NCBI GenBank assembly: GCA_029582265.1
Contig: CM055823.1
Span: forward strand, 4,526,001 to 4,590,000
Length of the DNA: 64,000 nt
Reading direction: 5' to 3'
DNA from: Zoroaster sp. YZ-2022
Lineage: Eukaryota; Echinodermata; Asteroidea; Forcipulatida; Zoroasteridae
A program made the position numbers and the translations under genes. Positions 34,901 through 43,366 of the stretch are shown piece after piece. The notes beneath the pieces were generated by a model. That model made no database searches, was not told the origin of the DNA, and saw nothing but the letters and a program-made list of their open reading frames with translations. How positions within the stretch are numbered: the stretch's first letter is position 1; every line of letters starts with the position of its first letter.

Positions 34901-37636
34901 CATCAAGTGCTCCATCGAAGCCCAACTCGGAATAGTCCATCTTACAGACGGCGTGTTGACTCTGAGAGGACTTCACCAGTTCAGGCTCATCAACCTCTTC
35001 CTGACAGCACACAAGGTTCATTCAAGGTGGTATCAACTAGTCCAAGATCTCCCAATCAAACCATGGCACCAGCTACCAGCACAACCGACACTCACCTGTC
35101 ATCCAGTGCTTCTAGTCAAATCAGTCATATACTTGGGCAGTTAGCTAGTAACCCTGCTATTCAATCTGCTCTCAACTCGGCCAGTCTCTCTATACAGAAA
35201 AGCCTTGATGGTACCAATTCATCTCCTGGCTCCATCTCGGGATTCCTTAAGTCAAGCGAGGCATCATTTTCTTCACCTCCTGGTCGTGAGGCTAAGACGA
35301 AAGGAGATATTGAAGATAAGGACTTGCTGAGTCTTGATGATGTGAATGAAGATAACATTGAATCCTCTGCAGTAGACTTGTACAACAAGAACTCAAGGGA
35401 TAGGGTGAGAGCATGTCTTATTCCCCCCCCCCCCCCCCCAACAAAAAGTCTCCGGTATCTGTTCTCCATGTGTGTTGTCTCAGACCTGCGCGTCAGAATT
35501 TTTAATTTTAATTTAATTTGTTTTGGCTTTGAAACGAAGTCCAATTGCAGCCAAAATTGCTGGATCAATTGGAATTCTGCCGTGCTGTATTTTAAATGAC
35601 TTTTTCACATAGGGGTATGAAAGTTTGCCTGATATGGGGCCTCTCTTAGCCACCATACTTTGTACATGGGAAATTTGGTCCCCACGTGTACATGTATCAC
35701 GTATTTCCCTGTTGGCAAAAAAAAAGATTACCAAAAAAATAAAATAAAAACGTGTCACTGCACTGCCAAAAATCTATGTTATGGTTATGTCATAGTTGTC
35801 ATTAAATATAGTTTCTAAATCACTGATGTCCAAGAAAACAACAATCAAACATGGTTGTCAAGAGCTCACCCCCCCGAAACAAAAAAAAATAAAAAAAAAA
35901 TTAAACAAACAATTTTTTTTTAAATATAAACAAAATACAGTAGTGTTTAGTGGGGCCCAAGTTTGTACGAACATGCATGCATAAACTATGTGTGCCCCCA
36001 CTGTCAGCACCCATGAATTGAGCCCAAATTTAAGTCTTATATCCTGTCTTTTGATGTAGTACTTGAAGAAGTTGCAGCATCAGGAACGTGTAGTAGAGGA
36101 GGTTAAGCTTGCTCTCAAGCCTTACTATCAGAAACGAGAGGTCTCTAAAGACGATTACAAAGAAATCCTCCGCAAGTCTGTCAACCAAGTAAGATTTTCA
36201 CTTTGTCTTTATGGTACTAGACTGGTGCCCTGTCTCTATCCTACTCCTGGTGTAGCATTCAAGGGATTTCATTGGATATGTTGTGCTGAAGGTCTGACAT
36301 CACGCTTCGAGGATCGCTCGCTAGCGACCAACCGATGTCAAAGTTGAATCTCAGGGAAAACATGGCGGCCGCAGCCAGTATCTGGTGTAATTCACGAGCC
36401 TCAAAGTATGACGACAGATCTTTAGGCTAGGAACATGTACAACTTTATTAGGGGCTGGGGTCCTTAACCAGTTCGCACCGGGAATAAAAAAGTTTTTCCG
36501 AACCCCGTGGCGGGTTTATTTTTATCGCACAAACACGACCAATGGTGCTCACCAGAGCGTGACCGGCTAGACCGCATCTTCCACCGTATGCTTATGGCTC
36601 GTTGCCACGTCGACTGGGAATCTATACAAATATTCCCGAGAATCCTGTGGCGTGTTTAGACGCTCTCCGATCCGCTGTCCAAAAAAAAATTGCGTGTATA
36701 CACGGCCTCCGACGCGAACTGGTTAACAATGTACATGTATCACTGCTATGCCCACTCACTGGGAAAATAACTTACACAAAGCCAGTGGTTTGGATATTAT
36801 AAAACATAAACAAAACAACAGAAAGCTTGTCAGTGTTGGCGTCATTGTTTGTGTAATTTCTCACCCAGTCTGCAATTCTGTAAATTTTGAATGACAGCTG
36901 TCTATTGGGCAATTGGAATTGCGTCACTTTATCGATCTTTGGTGGATGCACATTACAAATCAGTGGACTGAGGCTATTTGTTTAGAGGTCTTATATAATA
37001 CCTGGTTCTATTCTCTTCAGAATTGAACCAGAGCATACTCAGCACCAACTCACGTTAATCAACATGGTTCTTCTCAGATGATATTACTAAATATTTTGGT
37101 TCTTCTCAGATGATATTACTAAATATACTACTCAAAACAATTTAGGGAACACCGGAATAATCTCAGTTAAAGCAAGATCATTTATTTCAGATAAACACAA
37201 TGTTTCACAGAATTGATGAGAAACAACTGCTCAATGAAACAGATGATAAAGGATGCATGTAGTGATTACACATTTCATGACATGACTACTGAAAGAGAGA
37301 AGGGGTTACAAATGAAAATCCCGGTTCATGGAACATTTCAAACCTATTTGATGTTAAATATCTGGTGTTCCCTAAATTGTTTTGAGTAGTATATTTTGGT
37401 TCTTCTCAGATGATATTACTAAATATCTATAAGTCTATCTCTTTCATCAATGTCTCTTGACTTCTTGTTTATTTCTATAAATCTAGGTGTGTCATAGTAA
37501 GAGTGGAGAGATCAACCCAGTCAAGATAAAGAAACTCATTGAAGGATACATCAAGAAATTCAAAAACAAGAAAAAAGGTGATGATAAGAAAGAAACAAGA
37601 CCAGATCTGACCTTTAGATTGTTAACAAAGAGTTAA
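15993..37636 (+). CDS. PHRF1: PHRF1 orthologue: PHD and RING finger protein, SR-rich, CTD-associated (14 coding exons)
   Basis: Exons: 15993-16077, 16825-16974, 17579-17835, 18169-18315, 20747-20897, 23836-24008, 24772-24978, 25286-25488, 26884-26943, 29360-29481, 29774-30172, 30831-35404, 36060-36188, 37487-37636. All junctions are GT-AG and in phase, giving 6807 bp and 2268 aa. Order: acidic N-terminus, RING (132-172), PHD (212-256), [17 protein letters not shown] block, Lys/Arg-rich segment, [18 protein letters not shown] block, charged and SR/SP-rich region, conserved C-terminus. This is the PHRF1 order; human PHRF1 is about 1650 aa, so this one is longer, mainly in exon 12. Known roles of the family: nuclear E3 ubiquitin ligase (TGIF in TGF-beta signalling), histone-mark reading and binding to the phosphorylated RNA polymerase II CTD. 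The exon starting at 15960 is open upstream of the ATG, so the start could move if another coding exon exists. Confidence 0.92.
16135..16570. repeat. Old dispersed repeat (second copy around 44.87-46.0 kb)
   Basis: ACATGGAGGCCACTCCGATC, GTTCTTCACCAACCTTTA, TCCAAGTAATCTT and ACCACCTTACCCTGCAATCT recur in the same order near 44878-45060. The far end (GGAGTGGCTTGAATGGGTAG) matches 45930-45950, beyond a later insertion there. Confidence 0.65.
17579..18315 (+). CDS. PHRF1: PHRF1 exons 3-4: RING finger and start of the PHD finger
   Basis: Exon 3 (17579-17835) ends its acidic tract with [10 protein letters not shown] and carries C132, C135, C150, H152, C155 and C158. Exon 4 (18169-18315) completes the RING with NTCPVD (C169, D172), the Cys-x2-Asp ending seen in PHRF1. 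Its last codons, TYCE, supply the first PHD cysteine (C212). The RING is therefore split by a 333-bp intron filled by a MITE copy, and the PHD is split by the minisatellite intron. Confidence 0.92.
17836..18010 (+). mobile_element. MITE family A, diverged partial copy in PHRF1 intron 3
   Basis: Straight after the GTACGT donor come GGTCTCCGCACGCATCGCC, TCAGACCCGCGCTTTGG and ACAGCTAAAATTGTTGGATC, matching 35445-35560. It has lost the 28-bp unit and the right end. It begins at the splice site itself. Confidence 0.6.
18834..18965. repeat. Tandem repeat, 44 bp x 3
   Basis: Near-identical units beginning TAACTCCCTAGGCCCATTTG, in PHRF1 intron 4. Confidence 0.9.
19431..20710. repeat. 27-bp minisatellite, about 47 copies, in PHRF1 intron 4
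   Basis: The unit contains TGATATGCCAGTGTTGCTGC plus TTAGTGT. Variants: CCAGTG/CCAATG, GCTGCTT/GCTACTA and TAGTG/TGGTG. It stops 36 bases before the PHD exon at 20747. Since 27 is a multiple of three, long ORFs (up to about 477 aa) run through on both strands. They are not exons: exon 4 joins exon 5 to make an intact PHD finger without them, and the frame that enters exon 5 from the array is not the PHD frame. Confidence 0.95.
20747..20897 (+). CDS. PHRF1: PHRF1 exon 5: PHD finger
   Basis: [20 protein letters not shown] and then [23 protein letters not shown]. With C212 from exon 4 the zinc ligands are C212, C215, C227, C230, H235, C238, C253 and C256, the full Cys4-His-Cys3 set. The acceptor is TTTCTTTAG and the donor CAAG|GTAGGC. 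Only 151 bp long, it lies between two minisatellites of about 1.3 and 2.4 kb. Confidence 0.95.
20995..23692 (+). mobile_element. MITE family A copy expanded by an internal minisatellite, PHRF1 intron 5
   Basis: The left end GTCTCCGGTTTCTGGTC and right end GACCAGAAACCGGAGAC are exact inverted repeats. Between them are the landmarks seen in single copies at 9479-9741 and 35438-35760: ATTGCTGGAT, CATATAGGGGTGTGAA, the 28-bp unit, TGGGAAATTTGG, ATCACGTATTTCCCTGTTGG. Here the unit is repeated about 86 times, stretching the element to 2.7 kb. Confidence 0.8.
21148..23558. repeat. 28-bp minisatellite, about 86 copies
   Basis: Contiguous units of GAGACCTCTCTTAGCCACCA plus TACTCTGT. Almost all variation is at two sites: T or G in CTCT(T/G)AGCC and C or T in TACT(C/T)TG. 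The 5' third is nearly all T/C, the middle mixes types, and the 3' end is rich in T at the second site. There are no spacers, so it is not CRISPR-like. Minus-strand ORFs ([12 protein letters not shown]...) rotate through three frames and are artefacts. Confidence 0.95.
23836..25488 (+). CDS. PHRF1: PHRF1 exons 6-8: conserved Arg/Lys-rich segment
   Basis: Exon 6 (23836-24008) carries [19 protein letters not shown], which corresponds to a block after the PHD in vertebrate PHRF1. Exon 7 (24772-24978) is a dense Lys/Arg run ([18 protein letters not shown]) likely to act in nuclear import or nucleic-acid contact. Exon 8 (25286-25488) ends in [11 protein letters not shown] and carries [12 protein letters not shown], similar to the IGAASLSLFGDPYELD region of the human protein. 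Confidence 0.9.
24030..24112 (+). promoter_or_regulatory. Cluster of nuclear-receptor DR1-like half-sites
   Basis: Just inside PHRF1 intron 6: GGGTCACAGGTCA (24046-24058), AGGTCACAGGTCA (24064-24076) and GGGTCATAGGTCA (24100-24112) are direct repeats of AGGTCA-type half-sites with one-base spacing. They sit in a short duplicated segment. Binding is unproven; the cluster may be a tandem-repeat coincidence. Confidence 0.3.
24181..24660. repeat. Probable non-autonomous DNA transposon with ATCGCGAT-type ends
   Basis: GAGCGATATCAATTTTTTTT at the left and TATTCATTATCGTGTTATCA at the right, with several CGCGAT words in both orientations. Boundaries are uncertain. Confidence 0.35.
25592..26094. repeat. 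Penelope-like compound repeat: 100-bp direct ends around a palindromic core
   Basis: Bases 25592-25690 recur almost exactly at 25995-26094 (TTAAACTTGTAGCTTTGCAT .. CTCAATTGAGTAGTAATTAG .. TTCTGAAAAGAA). The interior holds a hammerhead-like core on the minus strand (25705-25738), then GGCTGCTGGAGGATTACGCG with its inverse CGCGTAATCCTCCAGCAGCC near 25910. The right end is interrupted by a LINE at 26097. Penelope assignment is inferred. Confidence 0.6.
25705..25738 (-). ncRNA. Hammerhead-like core, best-preserved copy of family B
   Basis: Reading the minus strand: CTGAGGA, C, GATCAG, loop AGCACA, CTGATC, GAAACGTC. CUGANGA and GAAAC-GUC are hammerhead core words and the 6-bp stem II is perfect. 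As in the 8.2-kb motif, one extra base separates CTGAGGA from the stem. Stem III is minimal (no loop), as expected only if cleavage needed a dimer. Activity is unknown. Confidence 0.35.
26097..26410 (-). mobile_element. LINE 3' end (L2/CR1-like), truncated
   Basis: The minus strand encodes [19 protein letters not shown] followed by [18 protein letters not shown], the C-terminal signature of L2/CR1/Rex-type ORF2. A short 3' UTR with GCGCCTTGAGCGCCCAGCAG and an (ATT)n tail at 26097-26118 follow. The tail abuts the Penelope-like repeat, which it interrupted. 5' truncation leaves only the last part of the ORF. Confidence 0.8.
26884..30172 (+). CDS. PHRF1: PHRF1 exons 9-11
   Basis: Exon 9 (26884-26943) is a 60-bp Ser/Thr-rich exon. 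Exon 10 (29360-29481) carries [20 protein letters not shown] and HRDGSLSK, a block well conserved in PHRF1. Exon 11 (29774-30172) is hydrophilic, ending in an acidic [15 protein letters not shown]. Intron 9 (26944-29359) holds a mariner-type MITE, another foldback MITE, a SINE and a palindromic repeat. Confidence 0.88.
26961..27230 (-). mobile_element. Tc1/mariner-type MITE, copy 1
   Basis: Ends TATACTACTCAAAACAATTC and its inverse AATTGTTTTGAGTAGTATA, flanked by TA. Orientation is opposite to copies at 37124, 48757 and 57113. The ACTCAAA..GGGAACACC terminus is like that of many Tc1/mariner elements. No transposase. Confidence 0.8.
27355..27735. repeat. Dispersed repeat with CGGGTATCCGG words
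   Basis: GGGCTGTGCCGGGTATCCGG at the left and several inverted GGTATCCG words at 27660-27725. Probably a non-autonomous DNA element; the right boundary is unclear. Confidence 0.45.
27774..28001. mobile_element. Foldback MITE, copy 2 of the 7737-7933 family
   Basis: AAAGGAACAATATCGTCATA and CAACAGGGCATGGAATC at the left; GATTCCATGCCCTATTG and GATACTGTCCCTTTAA at the right. The middle differs from copy 1 by an insertion of about 30 bases. Confidence 0.7.
28219..28570 (+). mobile_element. tRNA-derived SINE with (ATT)n tail, copy 1
   Basis: The head has a pol III A box (TGGCCGAGCGG) and a perfect B box (GGTTCGAAACC at 28281-28291), Leu/Ser-tRNA-like. The body has TGTCCTTGAGCAAGACACTT, a phrase common in metazoan SINEs, and CTCCCCAGGGAGCTGAGATG. 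The tail GCGCCTTGAGCACCACTCAG leads to (ATT)n. It lies in PHRF1 intron 9, sense orientation. Confidence 0.85.
29050..29330. repeat. Palindromic repeat with GAAACGTT core
   Basis: AATCTCTTGGAAGAAGTGAT .. GAACAACCGGCTCTTCTCGG pairs with the inverse GAGAAGAGCCGGTTGTTC. The centre has GACTAGTCGAAACGTTGAG and a diverged mirror copy. Related in style to family B at 25.6 kb; a shorter relative is at about 29640-29745. Confidence 0.6.
30350..30505. repeat. Tandem repeat, 52 bp x 3
   Basis: Units contain ATTTTGATTCCAGGTTTGTT and TCATGTACATTTCAACCAGT; copies differ by one or two bases. PHRF1 intron 11. Confidence 0.9.
30831..35404 (+). CDS. PHRF1: PHRF1 exon 12: 4.6-kb exon, charged and SR/SP-rich
   Basis: One exon encodes residues 652-2176. 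The start has repeated EEGLI-DD motifs ([36 protein letters not shown]). A long Lys/Arg/Glu/His/Ser region follows, then seven perfect ENPDIE hexapeptides (33497-33622, residues 1541-1582), then an SR/SP domain with dozens of SPRR/SPKR motifs (about 1662-1995), then a region with [20 protein letters not shown]. The donor is AGG|GTGAGA at 35404. Read-through would give a poly-Pro tail and stop at 35599, which could mislead gene predictors. The SR/SP array suggests phosphorylation-dependent contact with splicing or transcription factors. Confidence 0.92.
35438..35760 (+). mobile_element. MITE family A, single-unit copy in PHRF1 intron 12
   Basis: AGTCTCCGGTATCTGTTCTC, ATTGCTGGATCAATTGGAAT, CACATAGGGGTATGAAAGTT, one unit (GGCCTCTCTTAGCCACCATA) and ATGTATCACGTATTTCCCTG follow in order. 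It starts about 35 bases after the donor. This is the unexpanded state of the element at 20995-23692. Confidence 0.75.
36060..37636 (+). CDS. PHRF1: PHRF1 exons 13-14: conserved C-terminal region
   Basis: Exon 13 (36060-36188) encodes [20 protein letters not shown] and [20 protein letters not shown]. Exon 14 (37487-37636) encodes [20 protein letters not shown] and a Lys-rich end before TAA. This helical C-terminus (SRI-like, phospho-CTD binding) is the most conserved part of PHRF1 outside the zinc fingers. Intron 13 carries a TTAA-flanked MITE and a mariner-type MITE. Confidence 0.92.
36464..36726. mobile_element. TTAA-flanked MITE (piggyBac/Kolobok type) in PHRF1 intron 13
   Basis: TTAACCAGTTCGC at the left and GCGAACTGGTTAA at the right give exact inverted ends of 9 bp inside TTAA target copies (36464-36467 and 36723-36726). 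GC content is higher than the flanks. No transposase ORF. Confidence 0.75.
37124..37393 (+). mobile_element. Tc1/mariner-type MITE, copy 2, inserted in a short tandem repeat
   Basis: Same ends as copy 1. It splits a three-copy tandem repeat (GGTTCTTCTCAGATGATATT plus ACTAAATAT): two units are left of it and one is right (37396-37426). PHRF1 intron 13. Confidence 0.8.
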
Positions 37637-39337
37637 AGGTCAACAAGGTCAGAGAGTAAAGATCATTCTCTTTTATTATGATAGTTACTCCTAAAATAAT
37701 TGTTTTGCTTATTTTAAAACTGTATTTTCTCAAACGGTATTTTGCATTTAATCTGAATAATTTACATGTGACTTGATTGATTTGCATGTGACTTGATTTA
37801 TTTGCATATGACTTGATTTATTTGCATATGACTTGATTTATTTGCATATGACTTGATTTATTTGCATATGACCTGGTTTGTAATCACTGGTTCATTTACA
37901 TATACTCTTGGTCATACCTATAGCCTTGGACAATGGACATCTAAATATATGTTGATCATATGCATAATGATAGTTTTGTTAAGATAAGAGTAATTTCAAC
38001 AACGGTTTTTCAAAAAACCTTTAAAATATTTGACATTAAGTTCAAACATTTTGTTTGATATGCTATCATTTTTAAGAATAGTCAAATATTATTTCCCAAT
38101 AGTACATATTTATATAGTTCTTCAAACAAACTCCACCTTATAATGTATTCAAAGTTCACATTTGCAAATCAAATACTGTCAGTATTTAATTGTTTTCCAT
38201 CAAAACGTTAAACCTGAAACATTCACAGTTTGGTTGTTTAATGAATATGTAGATCTAGGTCAATGAATATGTAGATCTAAGTCAATGAATATGTAGATCT
38301 AAGTCAAGCATACTATTTAAATAAGTAAACAACGTAAACAATGTTGTTTCTTCACTTTAATTAATTTTGGTTTGTCATTGTTCTCTTCCCTTCATACTTT
38401 CCATACCCTCCTTTTTGGAATAGAAAGACACATTTTGCTGGGCAATGATCCAGTTTTTGAACAGCTTGGCTGAATAATTGTTTTAATAATTACTGAATGC
38501 AGAGAATCAGTGTATTGTCTTTGATATATGAATTGCTAGAAATATGCAATCTCTCATACAGGTTTGTCATTGTAACATGTTTCATCAGTTGTAATTTTAT
38601 TAAAAAAAACTTATAGCGCTGCTACTCTGACATATTGACCTCTGTTTGTGGTGACCTTTGGCACTGACTGTCCATAGAAACTAAATTAGGCTATGTCCAA
38701 GAAAGGTCTGGTGCCTTGCAAACTGAGATGTTTTTAAAGTGATTTTAATAGGTCCTTAGTGAACCAGACTATGATTGCAGAGTGACATTGGTTTGGGAGG
38801 TTTTGTTTTCATGAAATTATGTTTGGAGCATGTGAGTAAAAGAACCACAATTTATTACAAGATATTATAAGTGTATTATAAATCTGTACAATGTTAGCTT
38901 CATCATCTTAGTTAGAATCTTAGTCTTCTTGTTATGCTTGTAAAATTGTTTGCTGATGTTATTGTGTAAACCCAGGCCGCTGGGTTACTTGCCTACTCTG
39001 GCTGCTGAGTGGTGATATGCAGGTGTAAAAGTAAGGCCAATAACTACTATTTTGCATTTATACTACACGTCCTTTAGGTTGGTAAGCAGTTTGTAACAGA
39101 TAATTTTTTGTCTATTCTCTACATAGTATTAACCAGCAAGGGACACACTGTTTCATTTGTAATGCATATGTAAATGTATTGTAACTTAAACATGTATCGT
39201 CCCGGTGTTATTTGCAATTTCTAGATATGTTTGTGTTCATTTGAATATTAATAATTTACATTTTATAAAGGACAATACATGTAAATACAAAAGTATGTGT
39301 ACTTTTGACAAAATAAAGTGTTAAAGTAAATTTATGA
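37637..39337 (+). other. PHRF1: Probable PHRF1 3' UTR
   Basis: AT-rich and without exons. AATAAA at 39312-39317 is the first well-placed signal before unrelated repeats begin at 39340. Within it are tandem repeats of TTTGCATATGACTTGATTTA (37780-37870) and of AATGAATATGTAGATCTA (38239-38305, three 22-bp units). UTR extent is inferred. Confidence 0.4.
39312..39317 (+). terminator. Candidate polyadenylation signal AATAAA
   Basis: Canonical hexamer 1.68 kb after the PHRF1 stop codon and 23 bases before a MITE. Confidence 0.35.
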
Positions 39338-39339
39338 CG

Positions 39340-39487
39340 TAGTGGCGTAACTATGGGGGGTGCATGTGCACCCCCCATTCAGAATTTTGAAAAAATAGGT
39401 CCCTATTTGAGACTGCAGGATTCAATTATTGAAAAAGTGGTGCACCCCCTAGTGCCCCCTGAAAATTGGACCCTAGTTACGGCACTG
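39340..39487. mobile_element. Degraded hAT-like MITE
   Basis: AGTGGCGTAACTATGGGG at the left and CCCTAGTTACGGCACTG at the right are inverted. The flanks TTATGACG and TTAGGACA match at 6 of 8 positions, a decayed 8-bp target duplication. Related in layout to 9742-9965. Confidence 0.65.
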
Positions 39488-39688
39488 TTAGGACAGGACG
39501 CACACAAAAGTGTGGTACATATTTACTGTAAAACCATGCTTCTCAACATTATTCAGAGAAATGTGTCATTTTAAATCATTTGTTTTTCCTTCCTAGATCC
39601 TCAGTTAAAACAGGAATCTTAAAATAATTTTAAAAAAATTATAGAAATTGCTGTTAGAATAACGAAACACACGGACGATACATCTTTA

Positions 39689-40094
39689 GGAAAGAATGTC
39701 GTATCCAACCGCCACATTTTAAGAGTTTTTTTTATTTGCAACCACTAAACAGTTAAAAAGAGATTTTTATCGATTATTGAGAAAGTGAAAACTATCTTTA
39801 AAATCCACTTTTATGATGGAAATCCTCCCCTGCTGAAAATAGAAGAATCCTATTATAGTTGCCACTGCGCATGTACGATGACCGTGTTGGTCACTAATTG
39901 CGGAGTTGACAAGATCAGAGTGACATGACTGAAGAAGTCGTATACCAAAAATTCCTGTTTTTTCATTAAACAAATATCCTGGAATAATTTGAAGTATATG
40001 TCCATCATCATCCATTATGTTCTCCACCTTACTGAGCAGGTAAGATTACATAATTAGTTATAATGAACAAGAAAAAGTGGCGGTTGGATGCTCC
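39689..40094. mobile_element. MITE family D, copy 1
   Basis: Left GAATGTCGTATCCAACCGCC, right GGCGGTTGGATGCTCC, about 400 bp, with the same interior as 42405-42832 (ATCTTTAAAATCCACTTTTA, CCTATTATAGTTGCCACTGC, TTGACAAGATCAGA). The right end is damaged. Confidence 0.7.
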
Positions 40095-41233
40095 TTTTTT
40101 AAACATTATTTTGGACACCCTATTTTTTAAGATGAACCCATCTGGATGCCCTGTGTCCACATCTTGCCCACATCTAGCCCACTGCTTCCGTATTTATCAG
40201 TAAACTTCCCTCTAAATGCGACTCATAAATTATTGACACGCATTGTTTCTTCATATTATACATATTTTATTATTTTATTTAATCTTATTGTGTTGTTTTT
40301 AGCTGGATTAGTACACAGTGACATTGAGTGCTATTAAATCAATGTCAACCCCGTTGCATCAAAATTATTTTAAACTTTTTACATTGTGGAACATGATCGG
40401 AGCCCTAGGAATTGATTGTATTACTTCACTCGTGATTTATAGACGATGCGACCTTTGTTTACAAAATTGTGGCGCGGTCACATTTTCTGCCAGGCGGTGT
40501 GCGCCCTCAACCTCTTTTGGTTTAGACGTGACGTCACAGGTCTCATTGCTATTAGCTAGTAGAGATCAATGCGCGTGACGATGCGACTTGTGGCATAACG
40601 CCTAAATCAAAACAGGTGTGCGCATATATTGGGGCAGAAATGTGTTCGTTTGTCCCCACTGCCTGAAGCTTTATCCAAAGGATACTGAATTGTACTGGTG
40701 GACACAAGCGAAAGAAATGTGCTGTTTTGGTCAGGGTGTGACGTCACAGGGCAAATCGTCTATACATGTGTATACATTTCTGCTGTAAAAATGAATGCGT
40801 GCATTATGAATATGCAACCTCCCGTCCCTGCAACATCACCCCTCCCCTCCCTCACGATGCTTTTAAGGGGAATTAGTGTATGCCTCAATTCCAGTTATAA
40901 TTGCTAAACAAAGCAGTGTACTCAGTTGGGCCATTAATGATTTGAATCAGATTTTATTTTTGTTCCATTCCTGAAAGTCAGGATTTGCTTGTATTTTGAA
41001 TAGCTTCATGTATATACAAATAACAAATAGGATTATGCTTACAAATTAACAGTAAATTATTTGTGTATGTGTAAAATGTCTGTTAACATTATAGATCAGC
41101 GATATGACATTAAACATGTAACTTCTGCATGTAATATTTGTTGTTATTTTTCATTGTGAATTCATCTGTTGTACATTTTTCTAAAACATCACAAGGGGCA
41201 TGTGACGTGTCTGAAATGTGTTCGTCTTGAACT
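40095..41233. other. Unassigned non-coding DNA
   Basis: Short ORFs only, with no splice-bounded homology recognised. Confidence 0.4.
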
Positions 41234-41412
41234 TATGCCACGCTCAATATGCGGCAGAGTGCCACCCCCCGCCCCAAAATTCCCTATACACTAGCACACT
41301 ATTGTTAACGGACCCCTCCCCAAAAAAAATTCACTAAAGAATTCCTAAGATTCCTGGAACACAATGAAGACACAATGGGAGGGGGTGCACTCTGCCGCAT
41401 ATCGAGCATTAT
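41234..41412. mobile_element. MITE with CTC(A/G)ATATGCGGCAGAGTG ends
   Basis: ATATGCGGCAGAGTGCCACC at the left is inverted as GGTGCACTCTGCCGCATAT at the right, with GC-rich inner flanks and about 180 bp overall. Confidence 0.7.
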
Positions 41413-42396
41413 AATGCTTGAATCAGCGACACTGCAGCGGCGGAGGTAGGGTATATGAGGCCGAGGTTGTAGTTCCCCAATACTGAACATTTTGAAGTTT
41501 AAAAAGAATAACTAGGTGATTTCATTGTGTACATCCAAATGCTCGCTTCAGGCTGTCACTAATGGTCTTATAAAGAATACACAACTTGAAAGCCAGTATA
41601 AAAGACCACAAGTTAAGGCTACTGACAGGACAGGTTGGTGTTGGTGCAGTCAAACGCACGTGTTATGCCTGTTACATAACACGGTAACCGCCCATGAATA
41701 TTGGATGGCCTTCCTTCTGTTGAAGAAATAGTTGTAGGCCTATGTTTGCTGGAATGGATTTTAATTTGATATGGAAGTGGTTTCAATTGGGCAACGAGTT
41801 AGTACATAATAAGATTCACGTTGGATTGAGCTTTGACCACAGTCGTGCACACACCGATGGCAACGGCGGCATTAGAGGGGTGAGACTTAAAGTGAAGGCC
41901 AACAGCGAATATCAGTAACCTCGTGGTACTCCCAGGACCCAGCCTCAATGGAAACAAAACAAGGTCCTTGCTGTATGACGGAAATGATATCAAGACTCCA
42001 TGTACCCCTGGAGAAGCGAATAATGATGATGCCAAAACAACATATTGATGCTAGCTTCTATCTAGTGTCACGCTGAGTCACGGATTCGTTAAAGTAAGTG
42101 TTGACATGCGATTTGATATTTGCAATAATTCTTTCTTTCTTAAAAAAAAAAGGGAATTTAGACTATAGACATGAGGAATTCACATTGCAGTAATTTGTAT
42201 TTAAATATGCAATCTGTTCGCAATTTATTATAGGATAAACAATACAAAACATGCAGATGGTTCAATTCATTAGACGTCAGACATCTTCATCTTAAAAAAA
42301 TATATCTCATTGTATGAATATTGGAATATTCTACAAACATTAAAAATAAAGTAGAAATTTGTACCAAAACAATTGTTAATGTTAACAAAATATTTA
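41413..42396. other. Unassigned non-coding DNA
   Basis: ORFs at 41516-41731 and 41799-42035 show no family motifs and no supporting splice pattern. Confidence 0.35.
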
Positions 42397-42404
42397 CAAA
42401 ATAT

Positions 42405-42832
42405 GGGAAAGAATGTCGTATCCGACCGCCATTTTTTAAGGGGATTTTTGGATTTTTTTTTGAAACCCTAACCAGTTAAAAAATTATTCTATCGATTTTG
42501 GGGGTACAGAAAGCGAAAACTATCTTTAAAATCCACTTTTATGATGGTTTTCGGACTTTATTTCCCTTCTAAAAAAGTCCTCCCCTTCAGAAAATAGAAG
42601 GATCCTATTATAGTTGCCACTGCGTATGTGTATTGACCGTGTTGGAGGAGTTGACAAGATCAGACTGACATGACTGAGGATGTCATCGTATACCAAAAAT
42701 GCCTGATTTTTCATGAAATAAATATTCTGGAATAATTTGAATTATAGGCTACCGTATATCCATAGGTAGGTAAGATTACATTATTGGTTATATTGAATGA
42801 GAAAAACTGGCGGTCGGATACGAAATTCTACC
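42405..42832. mobile_element. MITE family D, copy 2, with an exact 8-bp target duplication
   Basis: Left GGGAAAGAATGTCGTATCCG, right CGGATACGAAATTCTACC. CAAAATAT is present on both sides (42397-42404 and 42833-42840). An 8-bp duplication fits hAT or Merlin-like elements. Confidence 0.8.
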
Positions 42833-43366
42833 CAAAATATGTCTTCCTCGCAGTACGGGAAATACAACAAATTAAAACAAAACACAAATTTTACACAAAC
42901 AAAATTTATTTGAATCACAAAACCAAAATTAATTTGAATCACAAAACCAAAATTAATTTGAATCACAAAACCAAAACGTATTAATTGTCATAATATTCCT
43001 TACACTAATTCCTTTTTCATCAAATATATCCCCGGGTTTTCGCTTATTCACTTCAAATTACCAGCAATTTCATTTTTAATTTCATTTTTCATTCTATTTC
43101 CCTTTTCATTCTATTTCCCTTGAAGAAAGGACAACAGATTCAAACAGCGTGTACATGTATTAAACAAAATGATCCATGACGAATTAATATTTCTCAGGAG
43201 GCACCCGAACAGATGTACGACAAATTCCCTCTTACCTTTCCCTTTTTTTATATATCCTCCAACCGTCCAAAACTCTGGAAATAAGATGTTTACACTAATT
43301 AGAGGCTAAGGAAGCGATGATTTTTAGACTTTATGACAAAATTATGACTTTAAAGGGTAGCTGAGC

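Noticed and set aside
35405..35599. Poly-Pro C-terminal extension of PHRF1
   Set aside because: Read-through of a good GTGAGA donor into a C-homopolymer and a MITE. The in-phase exon 13 continues the conserved protein.
41799..42035. Possible third Ly6 exon
   Set aside because: No CCxxxxCN signature or cysteine pattern in any frame.
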